A stretch of DNA of 43,735 bases, taken from positions 1 through 43,735 of the forward strand of contig CAKJYC010000019.1 in the NCBI GenBank assembly GCA_918244965.1, given 5' to 3'. Made by a program: the position numbers and the translations under genes. Within the stretch, counting starts at the first letter, position 1. Each line of letters begins with the position of its first letter. The notes beneath the pieces are model-generated. The model had not been told where the DNA came from. It saw only the letters and a list, made by a program, of their open reading frames with translations, and did no database searches. This document shows, one piece after another, positions 31,409-39,876 of the stretch. Origin of the DNA: Clostridiales bacterium (GTDB taxonomy: Bacteria; Bacillota; Clostridia; Christensenellales; CAG-138).

Positions 31409-32053
31409 TCAGCCTTCGATGATCTTCTTCGACGAGCTTGCGCCGATGCGGCTTGCGCCCGCCGCGATCATGGCCTCTGCGTCGGCCTTGCTGCGTACGC
31501 CGCCGCTTGCCTTGACGCCCATATCGGGGCCGACGGTCTCGCGCATCAGAGCAACGTCCGCGACGGTCGCGCCGCCGGTGGAGAAGCCGGTGCTGGTCTT
31601 GACAAAGTCCGCGCCCGCTTCCTTGGCGAGCTTACAGGCGAGGACCTTTTCTTCGTCGGTCAGCAGGCAGGTCTCGATGATGACCTTGACAAGCGCTTTG
31701 CCCTTTGCCGCGTCGACGACGGCCTTGATGTCATCGCGCACGGTGTCCGTCTCGCCGCCGCGCAGTGCGCCGACGTTGATGACCATGTCGACTTCTCTTG
31801 CGCCGTCCCTGACAGCCTGCGCGGTTTCAAACGCCTTGACACAGGCAGGCGTGGCGCCCAGCGGGAACCCGATCACGCAGCACGGCGTGACGTCGGTGCC
31901 TTTCAGCTGTTCCGCAACGAACCCGATCCAGAACGGATTGACGCAGACGCTTGCGGTGTCGTAATGCTTGGCCTCCTCGCAGACGCGCAGAATGTCCGCG
32001 CGGGTCGATTCGGGCTTTAAGAGCGTGTGGTCGATATACTTTGCAAGATTCAT
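31409..32053 (-). CDS. deoC: Deoxyribose-phosphate aldolase
   Basis: A 214-aa class I aldolase that splits 2-deoxyribose-5-phosphate to glyceraldehyde-3-phosphate and acetaldehyde in deoxynucleoside salvage. The Schiff-base lysine is Lys152 (VKTSTGFS), with the partner Lys181 (GVKASGGVR) and Asp89 (VDMVINVG). Length is typical. GGAGGT before the ATG is the ribosome binding site. It follows the NadD-YqeK-RsfS gene by 16 nt and should share its transcript. No other deo genes are near. Confidence 0.95.
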   Translation of the reverse strand: MNLAKYIDHTLLKPESTRADILRVCEEAKHYDTASVCVNPFWIGFVAEQLKGTDVTPCCVIGFPLGATPACVKAFETAQAVRDGAREVDMVINVGALRGGETDTVRDDIKAVVDAAKGKALVKVIIETCLLTDEEKVLACKLAKEAGADFVKTSTGFSTGGATVADVALMRETVGPDMGVKASGGVRSKADAEAMIAAGASRIGASSSKKIIEG

Positions 32054-32069
32054 AGGTGACCTCCGAATT

Positions 32070-33560
32070 TTATTCCGAAATGGGATAGCGGATCATGTTG
32101 CTGTCGCCTTCCCAAAGTCGTTCGATGTTGTAGTAGGCGCGCTCCTCCGGATGGAAGAGGTGTACCAGCGCGAAGCCGTAATCGAGTACGATCCAGCGCG
32201 CTTCCTCATAGCCCTCCTTGCGGCGGACGGAAAGTCCCATCTCTTCCGCTTTCTCTTCCAGTTCGTCGCACAGCGCGCGGACGTGGTTCTGCGAGGTGCC
32301 GCTCGCGACCACGAACCAGTCGGCAATGATCGTCTTGTCGCCGATGTGCAGCGCAAGGATGTCGTTTGCTTTCTTGTCATACAGCACTTTGCAGATCGCA
32401 AGCGCATCGTTTTCTCCGAATCGTTCCATCATACCTCCTAAGGATTCATATGCCCGCAGGGTCGCGGGGTGCAGGGGATTTCCCTTTTCTTTAATATACC
32501 AAATACTGCGCGATAAAGCAAGACGCATCATGTCGTCAACGGTCCCTGCGCTGCGAATCTCGTCGACGCCTTCAAAGGCCCGCGACGGCTCGATCATGTC
32601 GGCGAGGTAGATGATCTTGTCCAAAAGCGTCATGTTCGCGTCGCCGGTCGTGTGCAGGCGGATCGCGGAAAGCACTGCTTCGTCGTTCACACCGTAGATC
32701 TCGCGTGCGCGCACGGCTCCCGCGGGCGCGTGCAGGATCGGCGGCATTGCGGGATCGGTGTCGGCAAAGGCGAGCAGCTGCTCTTCCGGAAGGTACTTCG
32801 CGCAGTCGTGCAACAGCGCTGCAAGCCGCGCCTGCTTCGCGTCCGCACCGAACCGCGCCGCAAGCGCGATCGCCGTCTCCAGTACATACGCCGTATGTTC
32901 CATGCGCGCGGGCTTGAGATCGGCGCGCAGCTGTGCATAGACCGGCGCAAGCTCGTTCGGCATATAGCAGCCGTGCAGGTAAATATAATGCGCGGCAGCC
33001 GCAGGCACCATGTCCGTGATCGGCAGCGCGTCGTGAATGTGCGCGCGCACGAGCGTGGAGGACAGAGGGGAGACCTCGTCGAGCAGGATCACGTTCGCGC
33101 CGTACCGCTGCTTCAGGTCCGCTGCGGTCGCTTCCTCGCCGCCGCCCTCGCCGGGCCGCACCGTACACACGAGCGTCGCGAGCTTCGCGATCGTTTCCGG
33201 CATGCGCCAGGTCGTGAACGAATGCAGCATGTCCGAGCCCATGAAAAAATACAGCTCAGCGTCCGGCTCACGTTCCTTCAGCGCCTTCAGCGTGTCGACC
33301 GTATAGCTCGGCCCCTCGCGCAAAAGCTCCATCGTCTCGGCCGCAAAGCGCGGCTCGTCCGCGATCGAAAGCCGCAGGATATCGAGCCGCTGTGCATCGG
33401 TCGCGCCCTCCGCAAGGACCTTGTGCGGCGGAATGCGGTCGATCACAAACAGTACGCGGTCGATGCCGAGCCGGTCGGCTGCATGCCGTGCCAGCGCGAG
33501 ATGTCCGTTATGAACGGGGTGAAACGTTCCCCCGAATACGCCGATTTTTGTCTTGCTCAT
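32070..33560 (-). CDS. NadD-YqeK-RsfS triple fusion (NaMN adenylyltransferase, HD phosphohydrolase, ribosomal silencing factor)
   Basis: A 496-aa protein holding three normally separate proteins. Residues 1-197 are NadD ([14 protein letters not shown] at 7-20, SSTLVRAHI at 167-175), which adenylates nicotinate mononucleotide in NAD synthesis. Residues ~204-380 are YqeK, an HD-domain Ap4A hydrolase (HD at 251-252 in LLHDCAKYL). Residues ~378-492 are RsfS ([33 protein letters not shown]), which binds ribosomal protein L14 and blocks subunit joining in starvation. The genes are neighbours in many Firmicutes. RsfS begins at an internal ATG-ATG with AGGAGG just before it, so separate RsfS may also be made. 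The ATG at 33560 has no ribosome binding site and lies six bases after a TATAAT, predicting a leaderless mRNA. Confidence 0.93.
   Translation of the reverse strand: MSKTKIGVFGGTFHPVHNGHLALARHAADRLGIDRVLFVIDRIPPHKVLAEGATDAQRLDILRLSIADEPRFAAETMELLREGPSYTVDTLKALKEREPDAELYFFMGSDMLHSFTTWRMPETIAKLATLVCTVRPGEGGGEEATAADLKQRYGANVILLDEVSPLSSTLVRAHIHDALPITDMVPAAAAHYIYLHGCYMPNELAPVYAQLRADLKPARMEHTAYVLETAIALAARFGADAKQARLAALLHDCAKYLPEEQLLAFADTDPAMPPILHAPAGAVRAREIYGVNDEAVLSAIRLHTTGDANMTLLDKIIYLADMIEPSRAFEGVDEIRSAGTVDDMMRLALSRSIWYIKEKGNPLHPATLRAYESLGGMMERFGENDALAICKVLYDKKANDILALHIGDKTIIADWFVVASGTSQNHVRALCDELEEKAEEMGLSVRRKEGYEEARWIVLDYGFALVHLFHPEERAYYNIERLWEGDSNMIRYPISE
32427..32439 (-). promoter_or_regulatory. 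Internal ribosome binding site and start codons at the RsfS domain
   Basis: Inside the fusion gene the minus strand reads AGGAGG (32439-32434), T, then ATG ATG (32432-32427) in frame (Met377-Met378). The RsfS domain begins right there. The spacing is one base to the first ATG and four to the second, shorter than ideal but usable. Confidence 0.6.
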
Positions 33561-33566
33561 ATCTGC

Positions 33567-33596
33567 ATTATAGAATAAAGAAAAGCGATTTGGCAA
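33567..33596 (-). promoter_or_regulatory. Sigma-A promoter of nadD-yqeK-rsfS, predicted leaderless
   Basis: On the minus strand TTGCCA (33596-33591), 18-nt spacer, perfect TATAAT (33572-33567), then GCAGAT and the ATG at 33560. No ribosome binding site is present. Confidence 0.78.
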
Positions 33597-33606
33597 CACT
33601 TGTTTT

Positions 33607-34287
33607 ATGAAAAAGACGCCGAACCTGATAAAACCGCTGAAAACCGCCTTCCGCGCGGTCGATCTTGGACTGTTTTCTCTATTGCTTTGCCTGCCGCTGC
33701 GGCCGAGGATCAAAAGCGTATCGCTCTTCCTGGCGCTCTATACGGGAACGCTTGTCGCCGTTGTGCTGCTGCGCAGCATCGCAAGCGCACACCGCGCACG
33801 CGAAACGAAAAGGAAGGAGGAGGAGCAGCGCGCAATCGAGCGGCTGCTGCTGACGGACGATGATACGCTCGGCGTACTGGCCGGCGATCCGGGCTTTGTG
33901 CTGGTTCGGTCGCTGCATCCGGATATTGCGGACGCGGCCTGCGCGCTGCGTCTCGGCGCGACGTCGCTGGGCCTTTTTGAAATCACGGCGGAAACGCGCG
34001 CGTTTCTCGATCGCCATGCGCCGCAGTGCAGGACGCTTGACCGGACAGCGCTTCTGCATCTTGTGTATGAAAAGGACGATCCGCCGCAACATATGCGGTT
34101 CCGTCTTTTGAAGGAACTTGCCGTCAACAAGTACGCCTGCCTCGGAATCTTGTTTTTGCTGCTGTCATTTTTGGTTCGGTTAAAAATATATTATCGCGCG
34201 ATCGCTTCTGCATGCCTGATTCTGTCGGCATTTTCGGGCGTTTTTCAAAATTATGGATTCCGAAAGAAAATGCACGGAATTTCTTGA
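33607..34287 (+). CDS. Unrecognised membrane protein, 226 aa
   Basis: Not recognised. Predicted layout: a basic N-terminus, two close membrane helices (about residues 18-32 and 38-57), a charged linker (HRARETKRKEEEQRAIERLL), a soluble alpha/beta-like region of ~95 residues (from DDTLGVLAGDPGFVLV to DDPPQ), then two more helices (about 175-190 and 195-214) and a short basic tail. This hairpin-soluble-hairpin plan suggests a cytosolic domain held at the membrane. The gene is divergent from nadD-yqeK-rsfS, and I see no ribosome binding site before its ATG. Its stop codon lies in the -35 of the subtilase promoter. Confidence 0.68.
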   Translation: MKKTPNLIKPLKTAFRAVDLGLFSLLLCLPLRPRIKSVSLFLALYTGTLVAVVLLRSIASAHRARETKRKEEEQRAIERLLLTDDDTLGVLAGDPGFVLVRSLHPDIADAACALRLGATSLGLFEITAETRAFLDRHAPQCRTLDRTALLHLVYEKDDPPQHMRFRLLKELAVNKYACLGILFLLLSFLVRLKIYYRAIASACLILSAFSGVFQNYGFRKKMHGIS

Positions 34288-34312
34288 CAAGGGGCTTGAC
34301 AGATAATATAAT
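34284..34312 (+). promoter_or_regulatory. Strong sigma-A promoter of the subtilase gene, built on the upstream stop codon
   Basis: Perfect TTGACA (34284-34289), 17-nt spacer, perfect TATAAT (34307-34312): a full consensus promoter. The TGA at 34285-34287 that ends the membrane-protein gene is inside the -35. A second TTGACA occurs at 34298-34303 but is too close to a -10 to serve. Confidence 0.9.
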
Positions 34313-34327
34313 ATAGACGCATGTATT

Positions 34328-34341
34328 GTACACTTGTGTAC
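34328..34341 (+). repeat. Perfect inverted repeat in the subtilase leader, candidate operator
   Basis: GTACAC-TT-GTGTAC is a 14-bp perfect palindrome located about 10 to 22 bases after the predicted start of transcription of a consensus promoter, where a bound repressor would block elongation or clearance. As RNA it could also form a very short stem, but the two-base loop makes that unlikely. Confidence 0.5.
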
Positions 34342-34365
34342 GAAATTGATAAGGAGGATACATGG

Positions 34366-37300
34366 ATGAAAAAAGCAAGAACCATACTTGCGGTTTTGCT
34401 CGCTGTCATCATGGTGCTGAGCGTTCTTCCCGCGGCCTTTGCTGAGAATGCAAAGGGCTCAAAGAAGATCGACCGTACCGACACAACGGCAGTCGAACAA
34501 GCTGGGCGCAAAATCTCTAAAGCTGACAAGTATATGAGAACGCGCGGCGGCCAGGCTCTGGCCTCTCGTGAGATCGATCCGGACACGATGGTGACCGCGA
34601 TCGTCATCTTCGAGGATCCCGCGCTGAGCGATACCTTCACAGCGGAAGAGATTCGTGCGAAGAAGGCGGAAACCGCGCAGAACCGTCTGTCCAATGCACA
34701 TGATACCTTCTTCAAGGCACTGTCGTTCGAAGCGAAGCGTCTGTATGACTACACCGCTTTGATCAACGGTATGTCCCTGAGAACCGCGTACAAGAATCTT
34801 TCCGCAATGGAAAAGATGAACGGCGTCAAGAAGGTATACATTGCGAACGAGTACAGCGCTCCTGAAGTACAGAAGCCGACGCAGGCGAACGCAAACATCA
34901 TGACCGGCGCATTCTCGATGCAGAGCATCGGCCTCATCGGCGACGGCATGGTCGTTGCGGTTCTCGATACCGGCCTGAACCTCGAACATGAAGCGTTCCA
35001 GGATTACGGTCTGATCACCGAACCGGCGTTCACGCAGGAGTATGTGGAATCCGTTGCGACCACGGTCGAAGGCAAGTATGTTTCTGCAAAGATCCCGTTT
35101 GCCTACGACTATTACTTCAACGAAGAAGCGGGCTTTGAGCCGGATGACGACGTCACCGATTACAACGGCCACGGCACGCACGTTTCCGGTACGATCACCG
35201 GCTTCGCGCTCGACGCAGACGGCGGCATCAAGTTCATGGGTGCAGCACCTGCGGCACAGCTGGTCTTCATGAAGATCTTCTCCGACGACACCAAGACGTA
35301 TTCCGGCACCAACTCCGGCATCTACATGGCGGCTCTCGAAGACGCGTTCCTGCTCGGCGTCGATGCGATCAATATGTCCATCGGCTCTCCGGCGGGCTTC
35401 ACCTATGACGACGGTCTCGAAGGCGAGTTCGGCAACGTCTATAGGAAGCTCGATCAGGCGGGCATCATCGTCTGCATCTCCGCCGGCAACGAGTACTCCA
35501 TGGCGCACAGCCCGGCACACTTCGCGGGTGAAGGCTATGTCATGGCGGACTACGCGGACTACGGCGAAGTCGGCACCCCGTCCACCTACGAGGGCAACGT
35601 CTCCGTCGCTTCCGTTGAAAACCTTGCATATCCGACCTACGTACTGATGTACAACGGTCAGCCGATCTCCTATGTCGATAACTGCGAAGACGGCGAGCAT
35701 GGTTGGTTGGACAACTTCGCAGGCGAGACCATTGAGCTGGTCGACTGCGGATTCGGTAATCCCGATGAAATCCCGGCAGAGGTCGAAGGCAAGGTCGCAC
35801 TTGTTTCCCGCGGCGACATCTCGTTCTCCGAGAAGAACAAGAACGTTGCAGACAAGGGCGCGATCGGTATGGTCCTGTACAACAACCAGTCCGGCACGAT
35901 CGGCATGCTGATCAATCCGTACTACATCCCGGCAGTCAGCATCCAGCAGGTTGACGGTCAGATGATCCTTGCGGGCCTCGATGCGGACAACACGCTGGAG
36001 GTCCTCGATGAAAAGATCGAACTCGAGAACCCCAATGCATGGCTGATGAGCGACTTCTCCAGCTGGGGCTGCACGCCGAACCTGGAGCTCAAGCCCACGG
36101 TCACCGCGCCCGGCGGCATGATCTATTCCTCCGTTGCAGGCGCACCCGATGCATACGAAGTCTACAGCGGCACGTCCATGGCGTCCCCGAACGCCTGCGG
36201 CTCGTTCCTGCTGCTTGCTCAGTACCTGAAGGAAACCTATCCGTCTCTCTCCAAGGTGCAGCGCGCCGAACTGGCTGAGGACCTCGTGGAATCCTCCGCA
36301 GACCTCCCGTTTGACGGCGACGGATACCTCTATTCTCCGAGAAAGAGCGGCTCCGGTCTGCTCAACCTCGAGAACGCGGTCACCACGCCGGTGTACTTCA
36401 TCGAGCCGATCGTGAACCTCTATGACGATCCGGAAAAGACCGGTGAATATCAGTTCCGCTACACGCTGGTCAACCTGACCGACAAGGATCAGACCTATGA
36501 TCTTGAAGTCATCGGTCTGTACGACTACCCGGCACAGGGCAGCTACGGCTACTACAACACGCTGACCTCCGATTACCTGTTCGACGGCCAGGGCCTTGAA
36601 TTCACAGGCGATACCAAGGTCACCGTTCCGGCAAACGGCACGTTTGACGGCAAGATCACCCTCAAGCTGCAGGATAACGCAAAGCAGTATTTCGATGCGG
36701 TTTATCCGAACGGCAACTATTTCGAGGGCTATGTCTATCTCGTGAATGAAGATGCAAGCGCAGGCGAGGGCTCACCGGTTGCGGAAGGGCCGCTGGGCGA
36801 CGTCAACCTCGACGGTAAGGTTACGGCGGCGGATGCTGCGGAGATCCTCCGTGCGGTCGTCGGTCTCACCGAACTCGATGCGATCCAGCTGTTCTTTGCG
36901 GACGTCAACCAGGACGGCGATGTGACGGCAGCTGACGCGGCATACATTCTCCGCGCGGTCGTCGGCCTCGAAGAACTCGCGTCCTACACGCCGACCGGAA
37001 GACTGCTGAACACCGACGTTCATATGACGTTCATGGGCTTCTACGGCGATTGGAAGCAGGCGCCTGTCTTCGACAAGACCTGGTCCAACACGGAAGACTA
37101 CCTGTTCGGTCTCGGCTACATGAATGTCACGTATCCGCAGTACATTGCAGCAGGCTATCTCCCGATCAACCTGTTCCCGGACCTTGAGACGAACCTCGCA
37201 GTCAGTGAGATCAACAACATATTCATCAGCAACAGCTCGCTGTACATGGACTACGATCCGAATGCACCCGATGAAGAAACCGGCGCAGCGAATACACTGT

Positions 37301-38757
37301 ATGCAAAGAGCGGCGCGCACCCGCTGACGTTCCTGAAGTTCGACTCGTACCTCAACCAGCTGTTCTCTGAAGAAGAGATGGCACAGCTCGTGCTCGAAGG
37401 CTGGGCGGATACGGCGATGAACTACAGCCCGCTTCACAACGCAGTCTCCAACTACTGGGGCGGCACGTACGAGACCGTTGACGGCTTCGCGGCATTCCCG
37501 ATCCAGCTCAGAAATGCACGTCACGCCATCATGACCGTTTCCGATGCGGAAACCGGCGAGATCTACTATCAGCAGGATGACGAGTGGATCGGCAAGGCGT
37601 ACCTGAGCGGCGTCTGGGGCGCACGTGACTACTATCTGTGGTACGGCGTCAACGAGAACGAAGAATCTGAAGGATACGGTGACCTCGTTCCCAGCGGCAC
37701 GATCGTCAACGTCACCTTCGAAGCGCAGATTGACTATCCGGATGCGGAGCTCAATGAAGAGTATTCGTTCCAGATGATCCTCGACTATGACGCTCCGTTC
37801 ATGACCGATTCCAGAATCGAAGAGACGGACGAGGGCAAGTTCATCGTCATCAACTTCGCAGATAACGAGAGCGGCGTTGCGTTTGCGGATGCGTTCTATG
37901 AGGATGAAGAAGGCAACCCCGTTGTTCTCGGCTACGCAGTCGGTGAGGAAGAAGCAGGCGAATTCAGAATCGATATCACCGACCTGCCCGAGGATGTCGG
38001 CTACATCACCGTCGACGTCATGGACTATGCGACCAACTTCCCGGGCTTCACGATCGAAGCAACGACCGGCAAGCCTCTCTACTCGCCGGGTATGGCGGCT
38101 GAGATGGTCATGACTGATCCGGATGCGATCGGCACGGTGATCCCGGTGTACGGCTACGTCTCTGACAACTTCAACGGCTCTGTCTACATGACCGAAGAGC
38201 TTCCGGAGAAGGGCATGTACTTCGGCATCGAAGTCAACTTCGCTGACAAGTCCGTCCTTGACGAGATCTATCCGGGCTCCAGCTATGTCATCGTCGGCGA
38301 ACTCGACAACTACTATGGCTGCCCGAGACTCGACAATGCGTACATCTCGATCGTAGTCGATCCGTATGAGGATGACGATGTCTACTACTCCTACGACTTC
38401 TATGATTACTGTGTCTACTACCCGATCATGTATGAGCTCTACGGATACAGTGAGCCGGTCACGTTCGACGATCTGTTCGAAGACCCGGCCATGTACTGCG
38501 GCGGCATCCGTTACTTCGAGGATCTCGAGGTCATCGGCGTCACCGATTGCGAGGACGGCACCAGAACGATCACGCTGACCAACGGCACGAACTGCATCGA
38601 CGTCGTCGGCTGCGAAGCAGGCGCAGAGAACACCTATGTGGGCGACATGCTCTACTACGGCTACTTCGTCATGACGTTCGATCACGGTACGTTCCAGTTC
38701 CACCCGCTGCAGGGCGGCAACTATGAGTACCTGGTGTTCTACGCAGACTTAGGTTAA
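34366..38757 (+). CDS. Secreted subtilisin-family (S8) protease with PA and internal dockerin domains
   Basis: A 1463-aa secreted protein. A signal peptide (residues 1-25, ending AAFAE) is followed by a propeptide-like region (~50-165) and the S8 domain with catalytic Asp201 (VLDTGLN), His269 (GHGTHVSGT) and Ser604 (SGTSMASP). A PA domain (~465-545) is inserted before the serine, as in lactocepin-like proteases. Residues ~811-872 form a type I dockerin with two calcium loops (DVNLDGKVTAADAAEIL and DVNQDGDVTAADAAYIL). About 590 more residues of beta-rich, acidic sequence follow with no LPxTG or S-layer anchor. AAGGAGG eight bases before ATG 34366 fixes the start. Consensus promoter and strongly biased C-ending codons suggest high expression. 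Likely a nutritional or complex-associated protease. Confidence 0.93.
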   Translation: MKKARTILAVLLAVIMVLSVLPAAFAENAKGSKKIDRTDTTAVEQAGRKISKADKYMRTRGGQALASREIDPDTMVTAIVIFEDPALSDTFTAEEIRAKKAETAQNRLSNAHDTFFKALSFEAKRLYDYTALINGMSLRTAYKNLSAMEKMNGVKKVYIANEYSAPEVQKPTQANANIMTGAFSMQSIGLIGDGMVVAVLDTGLNLEHEAFQDYGLITEPAFTQEYVESVATTVEGKYVSAKIPFAYDYYFNEEAGFEPDDDVTDYNGHGTHVSGTITGFALDADGGIKFMGAAPAAQLVFMKIFSDDTKTYSGTNSGIYMAALEDAFLLGVDAINMSIGSPAGFTYDDGLEGEFGNVYRKLDQAGIIVCISAGNEYSMAHSPAHFAGEGYVMADYADYGEVGTPSTYEGNVSVASVENLAYPTYVLMYNGQPISYVDNCEDGEHGWLDNFAGETIELVDCGFGNPDEIPAEVEGKVALVSRGDISFSEKNKNVADKGAIGMVLYNNQSGTIGMLINPYYIPAVSIQQVDGQMILAGLDADNTLEVLDEKIELENPNAWLMSDFSSWGCTPNLELKPTVTAPGGMIYSSVAGAPDAYEVYSGTSMASPNACGSFLLLAQYLKETYPSLSKVQRAELAEDLVESSADLPFDGDGYLYSPRKSGSGLLNLENAVTTPVYFIEPIVNLYDDPEKTGEYQFRYTLVNLTDKDQTYDLEVIGLYDYPAQGSYGYYNTLTSDYLFDGQGLEFTGDTKVTVPANGTFDGKITLKLQDNAKQYFDAVYPNGNYFEGYVYLVNEDASAGEGSPVAEGPLGDVNLDGKVTAADAAEILRAVVGLTELDAIQLFFADVNQDGDVTAADAAYILRAVVGLEELASYTPTGRLLNTDVHMTFMGFYGDWKQAPVFDKTWSNTEDYLFGLGYMNVTYPQYIAAGYLPINLFPDLETNLAVSEINNIFISNSSLYMDYDPNAPDEETGAANTLYAKSGAHPLTFLKFDSYLNQLFSEEEMAQLVLEGWADTAMNYSPLHNAVSNYWGGTYETVDGFAAFPIQLRNARHAIMTVSDAETGEIYYQQDDEWIGKAYLSGVWGARDYYLWYGVNENEESEGYGDLVPSGTIVNVTFEAQIDYPDAELNEEYSFQMILDYDAPFMTDSRIEETDEGKFIVINFADNESGVAFADAFYEDEEGNPVVLGYAVGEEEAGEFRIDITDLPEDVGYITVDVMDYATNFPGFTIEATTGKPLYSPGMAAEMVMTDPDAIGTVIPVYGYVSDNFNGSVYMTEELPEKGMYFGIEVNFADKSVLDEIYPGSSYVIVGELDNYYGCPRLDNAYISIVVDPYEDDDVYYSYDFYDYCVYYPIMYELYGYSEPVTFDDLFEDPAMYCGGIRYFEDLEVIGVTDCEDGTRTITLTNGTNCIDVVGCEAGAENTYVGDMLYYGYFVMTFDHGTFQFHPLQGGNYEYLVFYADLG

Positions 38758-38772
38758 TCAGCCAAACAATGC

Positions 38773-38799
38773 AAAGGAGCGGCGAAAAGCCGCTCCTTT
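38773..38799 (+). terminator. Intrinsic terminator after the subtilase gene
   Basis: AAAGGAGCGGC and GCCGCTCCTTT form a perfect 11-bp stem around GAAAA, followed by CTTATAT. Confidence 0.88.
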
Positions 38800-38808
38800 C
38801 TTATATGC

Positions 38809-38834
38809 AAAAGCCGGATCCGTTCGATCCGGCT
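38809..38834 (-). terminator. Intrinsic terminator after selD
   Basis: On the minus strand AGCCGGATC and GATCCGGCT form a perfect 9-bp stem around a five-base loop, followed by TTTT. It stands back to back with the subtilase terminator. Confidence 0.85.
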
Positions 38835-38841
38835 CGATGTA

Positions 38842-39876
38842 TTATCGCAGATAGATTGCTTTATCCGCTTGTCGAATGATCCTTCCGACGCGCTGCGCAC
38901 ATGGCACGACGCCGTTCAGCGCATCGAATACGGCGTCCGCTTCCTCCTCCGGTACAGCCGTTAAAAGCCCGCCGGACGTTTGCGGATCGAACAGCAGATC
39001 GCATTTTGCAAGCTCGATCTGTCCGCAGTCTACGGCATGTTCGGCATAGGTGCGATTCCGATACATACCCTCCGGCAGTACGCCGATACGCGCAAATTCG
39101 AGCGCTTCCGGAAGGAAGGTGATCCCGTCAACGTGCACCTCGGCGGACACGTCGGACCCGCTGCACATTTCATACAGATGGCCGAGGAACGAAAATCCGG
39201 TGACGTCCGTGCATGCGTGAACATGAAACCCTGCCAGCACGTCGCGCGCGCTCTTGTTCAGCGTCGTCATAAGACGCGTCATCATCTGCACAGCCTCCGG
39301 CTCCAAAAGCTCGCCCTTCTGCGCAGCAGTCAGCACGCCGATCCCCAAAGGCTTCGTCAAAAACAGCACGTCGCCGGGCACGGCGCCGTTGTTTTTCCAC
39401 ATGCGGGCCGGATGCACAAAACCGGTGACGGACAGACCGTATTTCGGTTCGTCGTCATAGATGCTGTGTCCGCCGCAGATGATCGCGCCGGCTTCGGCGC
39501 ATTTTTCATATCCGCCGCGCAGGATCTCATGCACAGCCTCCTTCGGCATGGACTTCGGCACGCACATGATGTTCAGCGCGAGCTTCGGCTCGCCGCCCAT
39601 CGCGTAGATATCGGACAGCGCGTTCGTCGCGGCGATCTGCCCGAACTTGTACGGATCGTCCGCGATCGGCGGGAAAAAGTCGAGCGTCTGCACGATCGCG
39701 CGCTCGTCGTCGAGCTTATACACCGCAGCGTCGTCGCTCTTGTCAAATCCGACAAGCAGATTGTCGTCATGAACCGTCGGAAGATCCGACAGCAGCTTTG
39801 CGAGTACGCCCGCGCCGACCTTTGCGCCGCAGCCGGCGCAGCTTGCGAGCTTGGTTAGTTTGATATCCTCACCCAT
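38842..39876 (-). CDS. selD: Selenide, water dikinase (selenophosphate synthetase)
   Basis: A 344-aa SelD that makes selenophosphate from selenide and ATP. The active-site segment is SCAGCGAK, with Cys16 and Lys19 in the catalytic positions; the residue that is selenocysteine in some SelDs is an ordinary cysteine here. DKSDDAAVY, TLDFFPPIADDPYKFGQIAA and the C-terminal DPQTSGGLL are intact. GGAGG before the ATG is the ribosome binding site. It is the last gene of yqeC-yqeB-xdhC-selD and overlaps xdhC by 8 nt. The company suggests selenium delivery to a molybdenum hydroxylase cofactor; selenocysteine synthesis genes are not in the window, so use for selenoproteins cannot be judged. Confidence 0.96.
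   Translation of the reverse strand: MGEDIKLTKLASCAGCGAKVGAGVLAKLLSDLPTVHDDNLLVGFDKSDDAAVYKLDDERAIVQTLDFFPPIADDPYKFGQIAATNALSDIYAMGGEPKLALNIMCVPKSMPKEAVHEILRGGYEKCAEAGAIICGGHSIYDDEPKYGLSVTGFVHPARMWKNNGAVPGDVLFLTKPLGIGVLTAAQKGELLEPEAVQMMTRLMTTLNKSARDVLAGFHVHACTDVTGFSFLGHLYEMCSGSDVSAEVHVDGITFLPEALEFARIGVLPEGMYRNRTYAEHAVDCGQIELAKCDLLFDPQTSGGLLTAVPEEEADAVFDALNGVVPCAQRVGRIIRQADKAIYLR

Noticed and set aside
34298..34303. Second TTGACA before the subtilase as an alternative -35
   Set aside because: It is three bases from the TATAAT used by the upstream TTGACA, and no -10 lies 16-18 bases further on.
38842..39876. SelD as a selenocysteine protein
   Set aside because: The active-site position is an ordinary cysteine codon and the frame contains no in-frame TGA.
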